Positions 31,251 through 45,500 of a stretch of DNA of 64,000 nt are shown here, one piece after another. Source of the DNA: Aradus depressus (taxonomy: Eukaryota; Arthropoda; Insecta; Hemiptera; Aradidae); the NCBI GenBank assembly GCA_963662175.1, contig OY759218.1, positions 25,070,051 through 25,134,050 of the forward strand, written 5' to 3'. Every line of letters starts with the position of its first letter. Position 1 is the stretch's first letter. The position numbers and the translations under genes are program-made. The notes under the pieces were generated by a model, which worked only from the letters and a program-made list of their open reading frames with translations, made no database searches and was not told where the DNA came from.

Positions 31251-33511
31251 AAAGCAAACTATTTCATCTTTCTTAAAAAAAACAAAAAAAAAACAACGAA
31301 ACTAATCTGGATATTATACTAAAAAAAAAAAATGGTTTGAATAATCAAAATGGTGTATTAAAAAAATGAAATACCTGTTTGGTTGTAATTAATAACTTAA
31401 ACGCATAACATAAACGTATTTTGCGGGCAAGGTATACGTCACATCATGAGATCAAGTGGTACGAACGAACGTCAGTAGATGGCAGAGTAAATAAAAAAAA
31501 ACCGCGCGTTTTGAAAATCAAATAGAATCCAACCTTTTCACGCAAACACCACATGTTTGTTAAATGTCACTGATTCAAAATCGAATCGCACTGAAAATAC
31601 TCTCTTAATTTCAGGGTCAAAAATTCTGAAATACGGATAACATCTCGGCAATGACTGGGCGAAAAGCTCTTTATTTAAAAAATTGCATTTTTAACGTTAG
31701 TCCTTCAAAGACAGGATTATGGATATTTTAAGAATTATCGATTGTTAACTTTTGAATCACATAGGAGATTCCTCACGAGTAGCAATGAAATTTAGAATTA
31801 AAATTCTAAAAAATAAATAAATATAAGATAATATTAATAACAATAAAAAAATAAATAAAAAGGGCTTTATCCCCCAGACACTATTACTTTAGTCTGTCTT
31901 TCACAATGAAGGGTTCAACCTAGCGTCCAATCAAACAAATTGTTGTAATAATTGTCTTTTTTAAAGTTACAGATTTTCTAACTCTATTGGAGGTAACCTC
32001 ATCCCTTAATTGGCAAGTCTAAAAATTCGAAAAACAAACTCAAGTAATAACATAATACATACTATTATTATTATTTTCAAGATTATGATTACAAATTCAA
32101 ACATGAGAAAAAAAATAGAAGTAATCTAAGAGGCCAAAATAAATAGTTACAGTAACAAGGGAGATGAGTCTGGAAGAGGTTTCATGAAAAGTTGTAGGCG
32201 AAAAATAATAATGTTTATTTGGATCACTGGTCCAAATTTCTACATAAACATATCCTTAAAAATTGTAGGAGCAACATAACAGGTATTTTGATCACTTATT
32301 TTCATATACAATTTATTAAAAACTAGTAAAATGTGACTGTAAATTAAATCACACAAACCTTTAATAATATATTTTTGCATTTCTTAATTATATTTATGAA
32401 AGACTAATTTTTAAAAAATACTCAAACGATAGTAAGATATGGAACGAGAAGTATTAAAGAAATTAAAAAATGTTATCTTCCCATTATTTAGGAATCATAG
32501 GTGTTGAAGTAGCCTCCGCACTAAATTGCTGATGTACAACTGATATATTCGTCAAAAACTGTTCCATAAATCAGTGGGAACAGGACGTGTTTTATTTATG
32601 GACGAACGAACTCAATTTTTAAAACAATTTTGAAAGATAAAAGTAACAAAAAAAAATTGAAAGTATATTGTCTTCTCACGTGCGGGATGCGATGTTGGCA
32701 TATCACATTTTATGAAAAAATAATTCAAATCTCGATAATATTTTGAAAAACCATACGTGTTCACACTTCCTAAGCATATCACTTCCAACTTTGTGATGTG
32801 TTTAGTTTTAAACTTCAAGGAGAATAACACACTTGAGGGCCTTTCACAGTGAAAAAATTTTCTTTCAAATTAGCTTCATATAGAAATACAGGTAGAAAGA
32901 AATGTTAGTGCGTCAAATTAGCCAACATGGCTGACAATTCTGATTTTTGCATGATTCATATGACACACGTTTACTATTCAAAATTACCTTTACTTTATTA
33001 TTTCCATTTTTGTGGAACATTTTTGGTGATATAATTCGATATAACTGTTGTTACTCCACTGCTTTTGTTAATGGAGGGTTGGGACCAAAACCATTTGATA
33101 TAACGTAAAATACTCTACGTTTATTTTACAATACTAATATTATCCTACTGGCGTTTACGTACTTGTAACATGAAAAATAAACAGAAATCTTTTATTATTT
33201 ATTATTCCTAAAACCCTAGGTAATTTAGAGAATATTATATTAATGCTATCGTAGATGTAGGATATTTCATAGAGAATAAAATGCTCTGCGTTTCAGCTCT
33301 CTACTAACAACAGCAACCATTGTATAATAAACCAATGATTTAACTAAAAAAAGTACATGATTTCACTAAAAAAAGTACCACTCGGTCGTTAAAATGTGCT
33401 ATCAACTTCAAACGAAACGGAACTAAAATAGTGGTCATTTGGAACAGTGGACATATGTAATATGAAAGACCAAGGATTTACTTCCATGAATCCAAAGACA
33501 GTAATGGAGCG
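31251..33511. other. Gene-free interval, probably including the rush 3' UTR
   Basis: The part nearest 33511 should be the 3' UTR of the minus-strand rush gene; several TTTATT (AATAAA on minus) occur, for example near 33120 and 33198, but none can be chosen. No other coding exon is seen. Confidence 0.4.
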
Positions 33512-36500
33512 TTAGGCAGTTAGTTTTGCACATGTTTCCGTAAGATCTGCAGCTGTTGTGCCATAAAATTTCGCCTGAAACAAAAAAAATATATAGTTAA
33601 AATAAAAATAACAGGAAAAGTTAGCAAAGGGTCACTCATTCCACTATTACGAACGAGACATTCCAGGGAGAGTTGGGAATAATTAATTACAAAATAATTT
33701 ATATATGTATATAAAGAGTTGCAAAACTATTTTATATAGTTAGAATAACACTTTAGATCCTCCACAACAATAGTGCTTAACTACAGGATCTACCAAGGGT
33801 TCCACATCAAGAATGCAATAACTACACACCATAAAGCAACAACACAGTAACATCTTAGATTTAATATTATTCATGTGTAAGCGTCAGATACGGCGTTTTT
33901 TTCTTCAATAATAATTAAGAGGACTTTTGACCCAAAAGGCCATCTTCTCTTCTTAATATTAATGCTGCTCTTCTTTAGTGTTCGCGCCAATGGTCTAAAT
34001 TCCCCGCCGAATCTAAACCATCTTAGTTCCCAGTTTTGTTCAGAGATGGCATTACTCTATTTTTAATAACTTTGAATAGTGCATTTTTAAATAATTTTAT
34101 CTATCTTGTTGGTAGATCTGATTTGATACTGGCACCCCCTCTCACCTGTTGATCAGGTAGTAGTCTGTCGCTTGAGCATGCCGTCCTTTGTTAAGCGATG
34201 GTCCCGAGCCTGTACGATGTCAGGTACCGGTTAAAGACCCTTACCCTAGGTTAATAAACCAAGGTAGGCAAAATTTAGGTCACCCACAGTAGGGTCGGCC
34301 TCATGTCTACCAGAGCGAAGAAATAGCGCTCTGGCAGTAGGCGATATGACATGGTACTTAAAAGCCCGGGCATGAGTCACAATAACTAACTGTTGCTTTC
34401 TTTCGAAGCCCCCATAGTTTGTCGCTTCCACGAAGCTCCCACTCGACTTAAGTTCCCTCTTAAGGGCCCCAAAATATAATTGTTCCCCTGCAGTTGCTGG
34501 TTGTTGTTGCTCATACGAGTGTTTGAAAATAAGTTTCGCTCGTTCAATGCCCCCCGCTATCGTTTTCTGCCTAGCCCAGACTAGCTTTCCAGGTTTCAAC
34601 ATACCAATATCAAGGTTTCAATCTCATAACGAAACGCTGGCCAGCATTTTTTTATATTTATTTATTAGACGCCCCAGACCCGGGTTCCAGACTTCTTACA
34701 GAAGTTCCCACATCACAGGTCTTTCTACAAGGTTACTTCTAACTCAGAAGTTCGTTCGAAAATTGTGCCATTAGACTTGAAGAAATCTGAAAAACCGAAG
34801 GTGACTAAGCAACTATCAATAAAATGAGTACAGAGTATATATACGTCCCATATATTAATACTAAGTCTAATGACACAATTTTCGAACGAACTTCTCAATC
34901 AGAAGTTACCCTGTTTATATATATATGGCTCAGCATTAAGAAAGGGATGAAAATGACCTTTGGGTCAAAACGATCCCTTAACCCTGAAAAAAGTAACTAA
35001 AAGATTTATTTTTAAAGCAGGTACGGCAAAAGCCATTTGAATATCACGAAAACTATTGCAAATATGACATTTTTAGTACCATCAATGGAAAAAAATGCCC
35101 CAAATTATTAGGTTTAATCATTTTGACTTATATATAACTCATATACAATTTTTTGTGTATAAGACGTTTTTCCTTGAAAGGGTAGAGCTCGGAATACGTC
35201 CAACCAGTGTAAACCAATTGTTTTTGGAGCAGATTATAAAATACCATCCTATTATTTGACATAGCTGATAGTGGAAGTTCCTCTTACGAATACATATTTA
35301 CCTGATCAGGAGCAGCGTCAGTTCGGGTTTCTTCATCGTCGTCAGAATCCTCTTCCCACGAAGAATCAGCCGAGCCAGAACGTTCTTTTGTATCTGTAAC
35401 ATTGAAAATATTTTGTAAAAATATATAATTTGTAAGCTGAAATACGAGGTAATAGACAAAGCATTCAATATTCATCCAAATGAGTTGCTGCTACCATTAG
35501 CGGATTTAAGTAGAAATTATCTTGTGAGCTCGCCAGGTTGGTAAGATCTACGGAAACTACAATCATATTTACATCAAACATGCTCCCCTGAAGAGGATGT
35601 CACTAAAATTCTTAAATACTACTGTACTACTGTGGATTACTTCCCACAACATTCGCGAGTGTTACGTTTCTGTAACCTCCCGCAAATGTCGAAGTTCCGA
35701 ATCTTGCAACAATTCTACAATGCGAAAAAGAGGAATAAAAGAATAGGGATAAATAGGAACTGTAAAAGAAAATTGACAAAAAATACATAGATGTTTATAA
35801 AACGACTGTAGGTAAATAAATAATTCATCAATAGAGGACGTGTTTTTTTAGTGCTCCATAAAAAACTGAAATTTTCTTGTTTCTGTGACATTTTTTTATT
35901 CAATTGTGCATTAGACCTTGGTGATCATTTCGGTGAGTCAACTTTCAAAAACAATTCTGTTTTAATTGATAAAAGTGAATATTAATTTTACAAAATCTCT
36001 GTCTGAAGTAGGGATTAGACGATAATAATTCTTGTTGACATGTCCAACGTTAAGGAGCTGCATGGTGGGGCGGACGGAGAGAAGATGGTGAGAGGGGCAG
36101 ATTCATGCGATTCATGCCCGAGCTTTAACGACGAGGTCAAATCATCTACTACCAGAGGTCTCTTCTTTTGTCGCTCTAGTGGAATGAGCCGGACTCTACT
36201 ATGGGAGTCCTAAATTTTGTCTATGCTAAATTTTTATTCACCTAGGGTAGGGGTCTTTAACGAGTACCTGATAATGTAGAGGCTCGCGAGGACGCCATGC
36301 TCAAGGTTTTTTCACCTCCCAGATAAAAAAAACACAAGGGCCTCGGTCGGGTTTTGAACCCGCGATCTTGAGCTCAGTATGCTACCTCTGATTATATTTT
36401 GAGACATTATCCTAGTTAGCTGTAATTTCAAACCACTATAAAGCAAAAAAAAAAAAGTTGAAGAACCTTTAGATATTTAACTTTCCCAGCTGTACGAATT

Positions 36501-39500
36501 ATAGGGAAACTTATGTAATCGATCAGAAGTTTGATTCAGTTTTCACCGGAAATTTCATGCCTTCCCACACTCCAAAAATTAATAAAAATAATTCAGTCTG
36601 TCGGTGTGTATGTGTATCTGTAAACAAGATAACTCCCGATAGAATGCATCTACAAGAAATTTTATTTGTGTACCCAAAACCAGATTTCCAGCCAAATCGG
36701 GCAAAGGGAAGGGGGGATTATGGGGAAGCTTAACACAGAAACTCTAATAACTGCCGTTATAATAAAGGTATTGACACACAATTTCTTATGTAAATTCAAA
36801 GCCCTATAAGACACCCATTATTTTTTAGGGGAATCGGCCGAAGGGAGCGGGATTCAAAGGGGCCTCAACTCAAAAATCCCAATAACAGCCGATGTAATGA
36901 TGTATCGACATGAAATTTTATATTTAAATTCAGAGCCCTATGAGGACGGGACCTACTGATTTTTCGCCATATCGGCCGAAGGAAAGGAAAGGGGAGAGAA
37001 GGGGGGCTCGGGTTTAAAAATTTAGTATGAGGATTCAGAAGCCTTTATGTAAGTCAACTATGGATTTTAAGCCCAAACAGTCGATTGGTTTTGGAGGGAG
37101 AGCGACAACTAAATTGGTTACTTCATGCTGCGGAAGTACATTGCCGGTAATTACCCGACGACTTTTTTTCAATACTTTTATCAGTAGTAACAATGTGACA
37201 CCACATCAAGATTATATATGAAAATCAAAATCAAGTGATTTTACCACCGGCAATGTAAGTACTTCCAGAGCAATTCATTAATAAAATGTTCGCTCTCCCT
37301 CCAAAATCATTTGGAATAAAAATTAATAGTTTATAATAAATAAATACTTAAATCGGAGCTACTGAAACCTCATACTTCATTTTGTGTTGATATATTCATT
37401 ACATACTTTGTACTGCGGTTTTTGAATTGAGCCGTCCCTCTCATCTCCTCCTTTCGTTCACCCGAATCCGTTGGAAATTCTTAGGTGTCATCAATATGGG
37501 ATTTTGAATTCACATATGAAATTTTGTGTCGATATATTCCTTACAAGGGTAGTTTTTGTTTAAGCCTCCCCCTAATCCCCCCCCTACCCTCTGCCCGAAA
37601 ATCAATAGATGTCGTTCATATGGGGTTCTGGATACACATATAAAATTTCGTGTCGATACATCCATTCTAACAAACATTATAGTGTTCACAGACATGCGAA
37701 TTTTTTTCTCATTTTCGGAACCAGGAAGTTGGAAAACATAAAATCATTGACAAAATGACGTCGGTTAATCACCGACAAGAAGGAGGAAGTACCCCTAGAA
37801 CGAATTAATCAATTAACTTTTAGCTCCCCTTACAAAACCAGTCGATCGGATGCGCTAATTCAATAGTTGGCTAGTTAGGCTCCTAATTCGTCATACTAAA
37901 TTTTGTGTCGATAAATTCATTACATCGGCAGTTCTTAGGGTTTTTGAGTCGAGTCCCCTCCCCTTCGGCCGATTTCGCTGCAATTCAACAGGTATTGTCC
38001 TCATGGGGTTTTGACTTTGAATATGTAATTTCATGTTGATAGATTCATTACATCGGCAGTTATAGGAATTTTTGAGTTGAGCCCACCCTCTGATCCTCCC
38101 CGCCCCTGCGGCAGATCCGCTGAAAATTAATTAAGTATCGTCCTCATGGGATTTTGAATTCACATATGAAATTTTGTGTAGATACATTCATTACAACGCG
38201 CAGTACGTCAGTTATGAGAGTTTTTAGAGTTAGGCTTCTCCCAGAATCCCCCTTGCCTTTGGCCGATTTGGCTGAAAATCGATGTGTTGTTATGGGGTTC
38301 TAGACACGACATAAAATTTTGTGTCAATATATTCATTCTATCTGCAGTTATTAGAATTCTTGTGTTAACCCCTTCCCTTCAGTCGATTTGGTTGAAAATC
38401 AATAGGTGTCGTCCTTACGAGGGTTATTGATACAAATATAAAATAGCATGTCGATATATTCATTCTATCTTAAATATAGTTAAAATATTTATATATTTAA
38501 AATCTGAAGGTCGGAAAACATCTAATACCGTTGAAAACTCCCACCAATTACATAACTTCCCGTATATTTCGTATAGTTGGGGAAGTAGAACCATAAGGGG
38601 CAAATAAACATTAATGGAAAATTTTGAGATAATGTATGACTGGATCCTGCAGAAATCGTATCGCTTGGTCAACAAATAATAATAATAATAGTATTAAAAA
38701 TTAAATGAAGACTTACCAGGTTTGGCAGGAAGATCATTTTGAATGTTATTATGCAGTTTAGTTTTGGACAAAGTATCGTAACAATTCAAGCATACACGAA
38801 GAGGCTTGGTCGACTGGTTCGGAAGGAGGAACTTCTTGTTGGAGCAAGGGCCGCATACCACGTCTCCACAGTTCCTACAGTGGTGCTAAACAGCAACAAA
38901 CAAAAATAAATGTCACAAACAATATCAAAATTGACTCCAACCTTTCGGAATTGAATACAATTGTGTGATCTCATGGATCCAATTAGGGAGTTTAGCGATA
39001 CCTCCTATATCCAGTAGATTACTTACTGTCATTTTGATTTGCAACATGTGAAAACAAACTTTAATTTGTAACTCGGCTTCTAAACAAGATTGCGATACCT
39101 CCAATATCCAGTAGATTACTTACTGTCATTTTGATTTGCAACATGTGAAAACAAACTTTAATTTGTAACTCGGCTTCTAAACAAGATAATACAGGTCTTA
39201 AATTAAAACTGACAGTGTCAATTTTGATGATCTATGTGGATGGGCTAAATTGCCGCAAAAAAAAAAAAAAAAAAACGCTACCGGGAGCTCCGCCCTTGAC
39301 TTGACTTGATCTTGGACGGGGCGGTCGCCTCGTACTTCTGTAGACGCAATTTGCGTTGAGAGCAGATATAGATGAGCCCTTGCGCCTCACCCTGGAGGGC
39401 GAGCTACGTGGACAGAACAGACCAGAGCGTTGCAAGGACATTCTCCAAGACTGGATAATGCACAGGTCGCAACAGCGATGGTCACGCTTCTCCGATGGCC

Positions 39501-42500
39501 GAACGACGTTTGCCTATATTCCTGGCGGCATCGAGACTGCAGAACGTGTGGTCCTCGATTGCCCGCTGTATGACAGGTCTAAGGTGGAGTTGATCCGCGC
39601 GACAGGATCGTATCTGGGATTGATCCTGCCGGAGTTGATGACGGGGTCCAACTACCCGGCGTTCAGTCGGTTTGTCACCTCCTGGCGGGAACAGAAAAAG
39701 GCCTTTTGACCCGGCGCCGGGGGCGATTGACGGGCAGGCCCGAAGTCTGCCCCCGGCGACCGCAATATAAAAGCAACCCCACTCCAACGATCTCGAGATC
39801 TCTCTGCGCCACCAGGCAGCCCAGTCTGTTCCGTAAGGCACCCATAGCAACAATTTGTAAGAAAACAATAAAAACCAAATTATTATTATATATTTCCTCT
39901 TTCCCCGACGAAAAAGGGCCGGGTGAATTACCAAAGCACCCGATAAAAAAAAAATGTTATTGGATGTAAATATTTCAGAACAAACAAATTCCTAACTGTA
40001 ACCCATAGAGAGGAATGGTTGCAATCCCTTCATTAGCTACTTGATGTACCAATATGTACAGTTCGCACTTGGCAAACTTTTTTCAGTTTATAGCTAAACC
40101 TGACGATGGTGAAATGCCGAAACCAGTAGTTTTTATACAATAAAATAAAATATTCCTATATATATATTTTTCCAAATACATACCCGCCTATTAAGCACTG
40201 TAAAATGATTCCTCTTGCAATGCATACACACAGTGGCTTCTGAGTCAGGGACCCAAACCGCAGCGTGAACTTCAGCTGGTTTCTTTCCACCTGAAAATGT
40301 CAATACCCCACATCGATATCAATATTTCTTAACAAGCGCGAAAAAAAATATATATATAAAAATAAGGTGTTTACTTTTCCGGAGAAGATCTTCAATGCAT
40401 TTGTTAATATGAGCCATCCACTCCTGTTTTTCCGTAGATGTCGCAGCATAAACAGCAAATGACTTCGAGGTAGTCCGTATTAGCCACCCGTTTCTTAATT
40501 CTAAAACAGAACAACTTGAAATTAATACTGCACATGTATTGTTAAAAATAGAATAAACTCAATGAAACAAGATAAGTACGAGGAAGGAAGAGAGGTATGA
40601 AGCTAATGAGAGGTTAGTAAGGGGACAGTGGGTCACCATGTCACCTGTAATATCCAAAAATATGGACATTAACTGATTTAAATGAATATAATAAGGCAGA
40701 TGGAAATGTAAAAAGTGGAGGCCAGGAACTTGGCAGGAAGTAGGGAGAAAACCGTCAGCAGTACCACATAAGAAAGGCTGGAGATCACATGACCAGCCAA
40801 TAGCTGTAAAGAAAAGTCCCGGTGGAAAAATGGAGGAGAGCTAGACGAACCCAGCTAGGTCTCACTCAGTCAGTTACTTCAGAAGAAGGAGGATCGCACT
40901 GTGCCAGTTGCCTTCGCAGAGGGAGGATCACACTTGGTCAGTCAACATGGCAGAGGGTGGACGAGTGTCTGGAGAGAGGACTGAGCCGGTCACCTTGGCA
41001 GAGGAAGATGTGTTGGAGGAGCTCCCTATTGTTTTGAGATAGCCAGCAGAGGTTGAATATTGAAGAAATCCGAAGACCAGCAGAAATCGCGGTAGACAAG
41101 ATAACGCAACAAGGTACTTTAGACCACAAGTAATATACCAATATATTTTAGGATAGTAGTAAAGTTTAGAAAGGATTCTGAGAAATAATTATAAAGATTA
41201 ATAATGTTTTTAACAAATATATTTATTAAAATAAGCATGGAGTAAGTTTTCCTTTATGTATTTTGCACCTCATGTCATCTTAGTTTTCCAAAACTGTTGC
41301 GAACCCACGAAACGAACCAGGTAAGAATTAGAAGCATTATACTACAAAAGGAAAAAATATTTATTTTACATACAATAATAATTCCCTTTATACTCCGATC
41401 TAGCTGGGTCAGTCATGTCACTAATCTAGCTGGGTCAGTCAAGTCACCAATCTAGCTGGGTTAATCATGTCACCAATCTAGCTGGACAAATGAAGTTAGC
41501 AATACGAATGAATCATATGACCTTCCATCGTACTTTCAGGATTGTAGAACACGAATCTGAAACTAAATTTTGAATATTTAAGAAGACAACATCAATATGC
41601 CGCTTTGAAGTAATACGAATTGTCTGATTGCAATGAAAATAGATCATATGGGAGTTCCAGTTGGTCGTGTACAAATCTGAAATTCGATTTTAAACCATCT
41701 GAATATTGGATGAAATATGTGGCTCTGAATCACAAATATTTTATTTGGGAGGCTGCTGACTGATATTTTTGTGGAATTAGACAATATAAAAGTTAGACCA
41801 AGCCTTCTGATAAATAAAGTCAAATGAGGCCTTCTGAGCTCAAGATCGCGGATTCGAAACCCGGCCGAGGCCCTTACGTTTTTTATCTGGGAAGTGAAAA
41901 ACGTCGAGCACGCCATCCTTCGGATGGGATGTTAAGCGATGATCCCGAGCTGTACGATATCAGGTACTCCTTAAAAACCCCTACCCTAGATGAACAAACC
42001 TAGGTAGGCAAAATTTAGGACTCCCACAGTAGAGTCGGGCTTATGGCGACCAGAGCGGCGAAAGTGCGTTTCTGGTAGTAGGCGATATCTAGTTAAAACC
42101 CGGACATGAGTCACAATAAACAAGAGTGACAGACACAGTTTCACAATCACGGATAATGAGTGGTAGTAAAAGTATAAATGCATTAATGAACATGTTTTTC
42201 ATTATTCATTGTAGCCATCAACCAAAAGTGAATGTTAACTGTCACTAGAGACAACACACTACATAACGTTCACTGTAGCATACATATTATTTATACAGTT
42301 GTAAATATATACATATTTGTAAATAAAATAAATAATTGATTATTAATAGACCCAATACCGCGTTATAATGGGCACCGAACGTTATGAAGGTATCCATTGA
42401 AAAAATATTGATATATTTGTATAGGCAAATAAAAGTAGCTAATTTCTGTAAAAAAAAAATCATAATATCTAATGTTATTAGATACATTTTTCTTAACAAT

Positions 42501-45500
42501 ATAAAATGGGAATTCTAAGGAAGGATTTATCTTACTGGAGTTATATTTAATTGATAAGCTCTCTAGATAAAGTATCGTTTTTGATAAGCACTATAGGTAA
42601 TTTATCTTGTTTTTTTAAGTTCTCTAAGTATATATATCATTCACTTCTAGGTAAATTTCGAAGAAAATTAAAAGCATTGTTACAGGATCTCTTACAAAGA
42701 GTATCATCTAATTTGATAATTTAACCTTTATTCAATTAGATAATTAAAAATGTTCAATACTTACGGCCATCATCTTCTAAAGACTCCAATTTGACTTCCT
42801 CCAGCGGGATAACATGCTGTTTATTGTACTACAATGAAAAAAAAAAAAAAATTATATTGGAAATAAATAAAAATAAAAAAGGTGAATCATCAGATATGTA
42901 CTTTTCCAACAAGAATTAATCAATTACGTTTTCGCTCTCCCTCCAAAGCCAATCGAATGTTTGGGCTAAAACTCAAAATTTGACTTAAACAGTGGCTTCC
43001 AAATCCTCATACTAACTTTTATGTAGATACATTCATTACATCAGCAGTTATTAGGGTATTTAAGTCGAGGCCCTCTTCTCTGGTCCCTCTTTCTTTAGTC
43101 CAATTTCACGGAAAATTAAAATGTGTCTTCCTTATGGGGTTTTGAATTTGAATATACAGTTTGAAGTCGATATGTAATACATCGGCAGTTCTGGGATTTT
43201 CGAGTTCACCTCCCCTCCCCTTTGGCCAATTCCGCTGAAAATTAACAGTTGTCGTCCTTATAGGGCTTTGAAATTGAATGTCAATACAGTCATTACAACG
43301 GCAGATTTGAGAGTTCTTGTGTCAAGCCTATCCCTAATCCCCCTTCTCTTTGGACGATTTGGCTGAAAATCAATAGGTGTCGTCCTTAGAGGGTTATGGA
43401 AACACATATTAAATTTCGTGTCAATACATTCATTACAACGGCAGTTATGAGAGTTTTTGTTAAGCCTCCCCCCTAACCCTCCCTTTTCTTTGGAAGAAGG
43501 TTCTAGATATATGTACATGTAACATTTCGTTTCGATACATTCATTTTATCGAAAGTTATAGTGTTCACAGACATAAGACTTTTTTTTTTCTTATTTTAGA
43601 ATAAATAGGTCGGAAAATATGAAATTCCATTGAAAACCTCTTACCGAATTTTTAACCGATCATTTAACTTCCCCTGTACTTCATATACCTTGAGAAGTAA
43701 ACATTTCAGAGGATTGCACTTTGTACTGAAAATAAAGTAAACTTACCTTTTTCTTGTTGATGATAATATTTCCATACACCAAAATATCATTGAAGAGAAA
43801 AAACTGACGGGCTTTTGGTTTTTTTCGGCACATTTTCGTCAGAACTCCTTCTCCTACCAACACTCGACCAGGAACCGCCAATGACTACAAGAGATATAAA
43901 GATTCGTAATAACTCTTATAATACTATATTTTTTTAGGAGAAAAATGTTTTAAATATTTTAACAATGTTTATTCTTTTTTTTAATAAAAAATTGTGGTTG
44001 TAGATACAATAAGACTGAAAACATACCACTTGGGATAGGTTGTGTTGAACAACAAGGTTAGATTCAAGTTTGAATAGAATAAACATGACATAAAAGTTGT
44101 GTTTCATATTCAAAAACATTATTTGAAACACATTTATTTTCATTCCCTTGACAGATATCCCCCTCCTTTAAGGAATGTCGAATCTATTTTCTGTTTAATA
44201 TTTTCATTATTAACATAATTATTTTTTAATTACTATTTTTTTTCTTTAATTTACACATTGCGACCTGTGGAAGGAACATATGAACGTACCAAAATACCGT
44301 GAAAAAGACATTTCAGGGGGAATTATAAAAACTATTTATCATAATTTAAATTATAATTAAGAATTGTGTCTACTGTATTTATTAATATTATTATTTTTGT
44401 ACGTATTTATTTTCTCGTATTTATTTTTTGAGAGGTCAAAAAATATTGTTTACTATTATTGCTGTAACTAATCACACATTTGTTCCGATCCTATTAGTTC
44501 AAAACTGTTTATGTATCTAATTTATAAGCTATCTAAATTATTTTTCTGCTTTTTTACCCAAATTAATCCTCTAGTCCGTGGCCTCCCTTCTGCAACACTT
44601 AACGACGCCTTAAGCCCCAATGGCCTAGAGACCTTCACAGATCAGGCAGTGACAGTGATTAGTAATAGATGAGTGCGACTTAGTCTAGGGAGTGTCACCA
44701 CTTGGTGATGTCTCCTCTCTTGACATTGCCATTCTCCCTTAGCACATTTGCTTGTTATAATACATTATTTTACAGTTTTCTTATACAGTTGTAAATATCT
44801 GTTAGTAAATAAATTATATTAATAACGTATTTCGATATATACATGTGTAAGATGTATTTTATTACCACGTTATGGACTAACGGAAATAAATATTATTAAT
44901 ATAACACAATATCAAAAATAACAAACTCCATATGTACAAGAAATATATATATAATTATTAGTTAATGGTCAATTTACCTGTCCAGAGCCACCAAAGCAGC
45001 TCTCAACCATGCTAATACGGCGAGCGTTAGCTTCACTGTTCACTGAAAACATTATAAAATAACAAATCAGTATCTTTATAGAGAAATTACAAAAAGGTTG
45101 GAGGCACAGCGATAAATCAAAAGGCAGAGTGACAACATACAGTCCTACAGGAGGATGTTGTGACACTAAAAAATTTATACATATAGAATTAATAAATACG
45201 TATTTTACCATATCTCAAAACTGTACACAATTGAACTAGACAAACAGGAAAAGGGCACCCAATATTGCAGCCATAGAAAAAAATCCTCTATTTCCTTTTT
45301 TTTTAAATATAGTTAACACTGTCAGTATAAATGAAGAAATATCAGTATGTGTCAGTATAAATATCAGTAACGTCAGTATAAATGAAGAAATATTTGAGAA
45401 ATGAAAAAAAAAAATTGTTATAATAATATATAATAATTTAATCGTTAAATTAAATAATTAGAAATAGTAAAATAAGAAATTAGTATTCCAATATAAATAT

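Noticed and set aside
34246..34602. Minus-strand 118-codon frame with '[20 protein letters not shown]' as a retroelement protein
   Set aside because: The first part hints at an integrase-like tail, but the second half is antisense SINE sequence and nothing upstream supports a pol gene.
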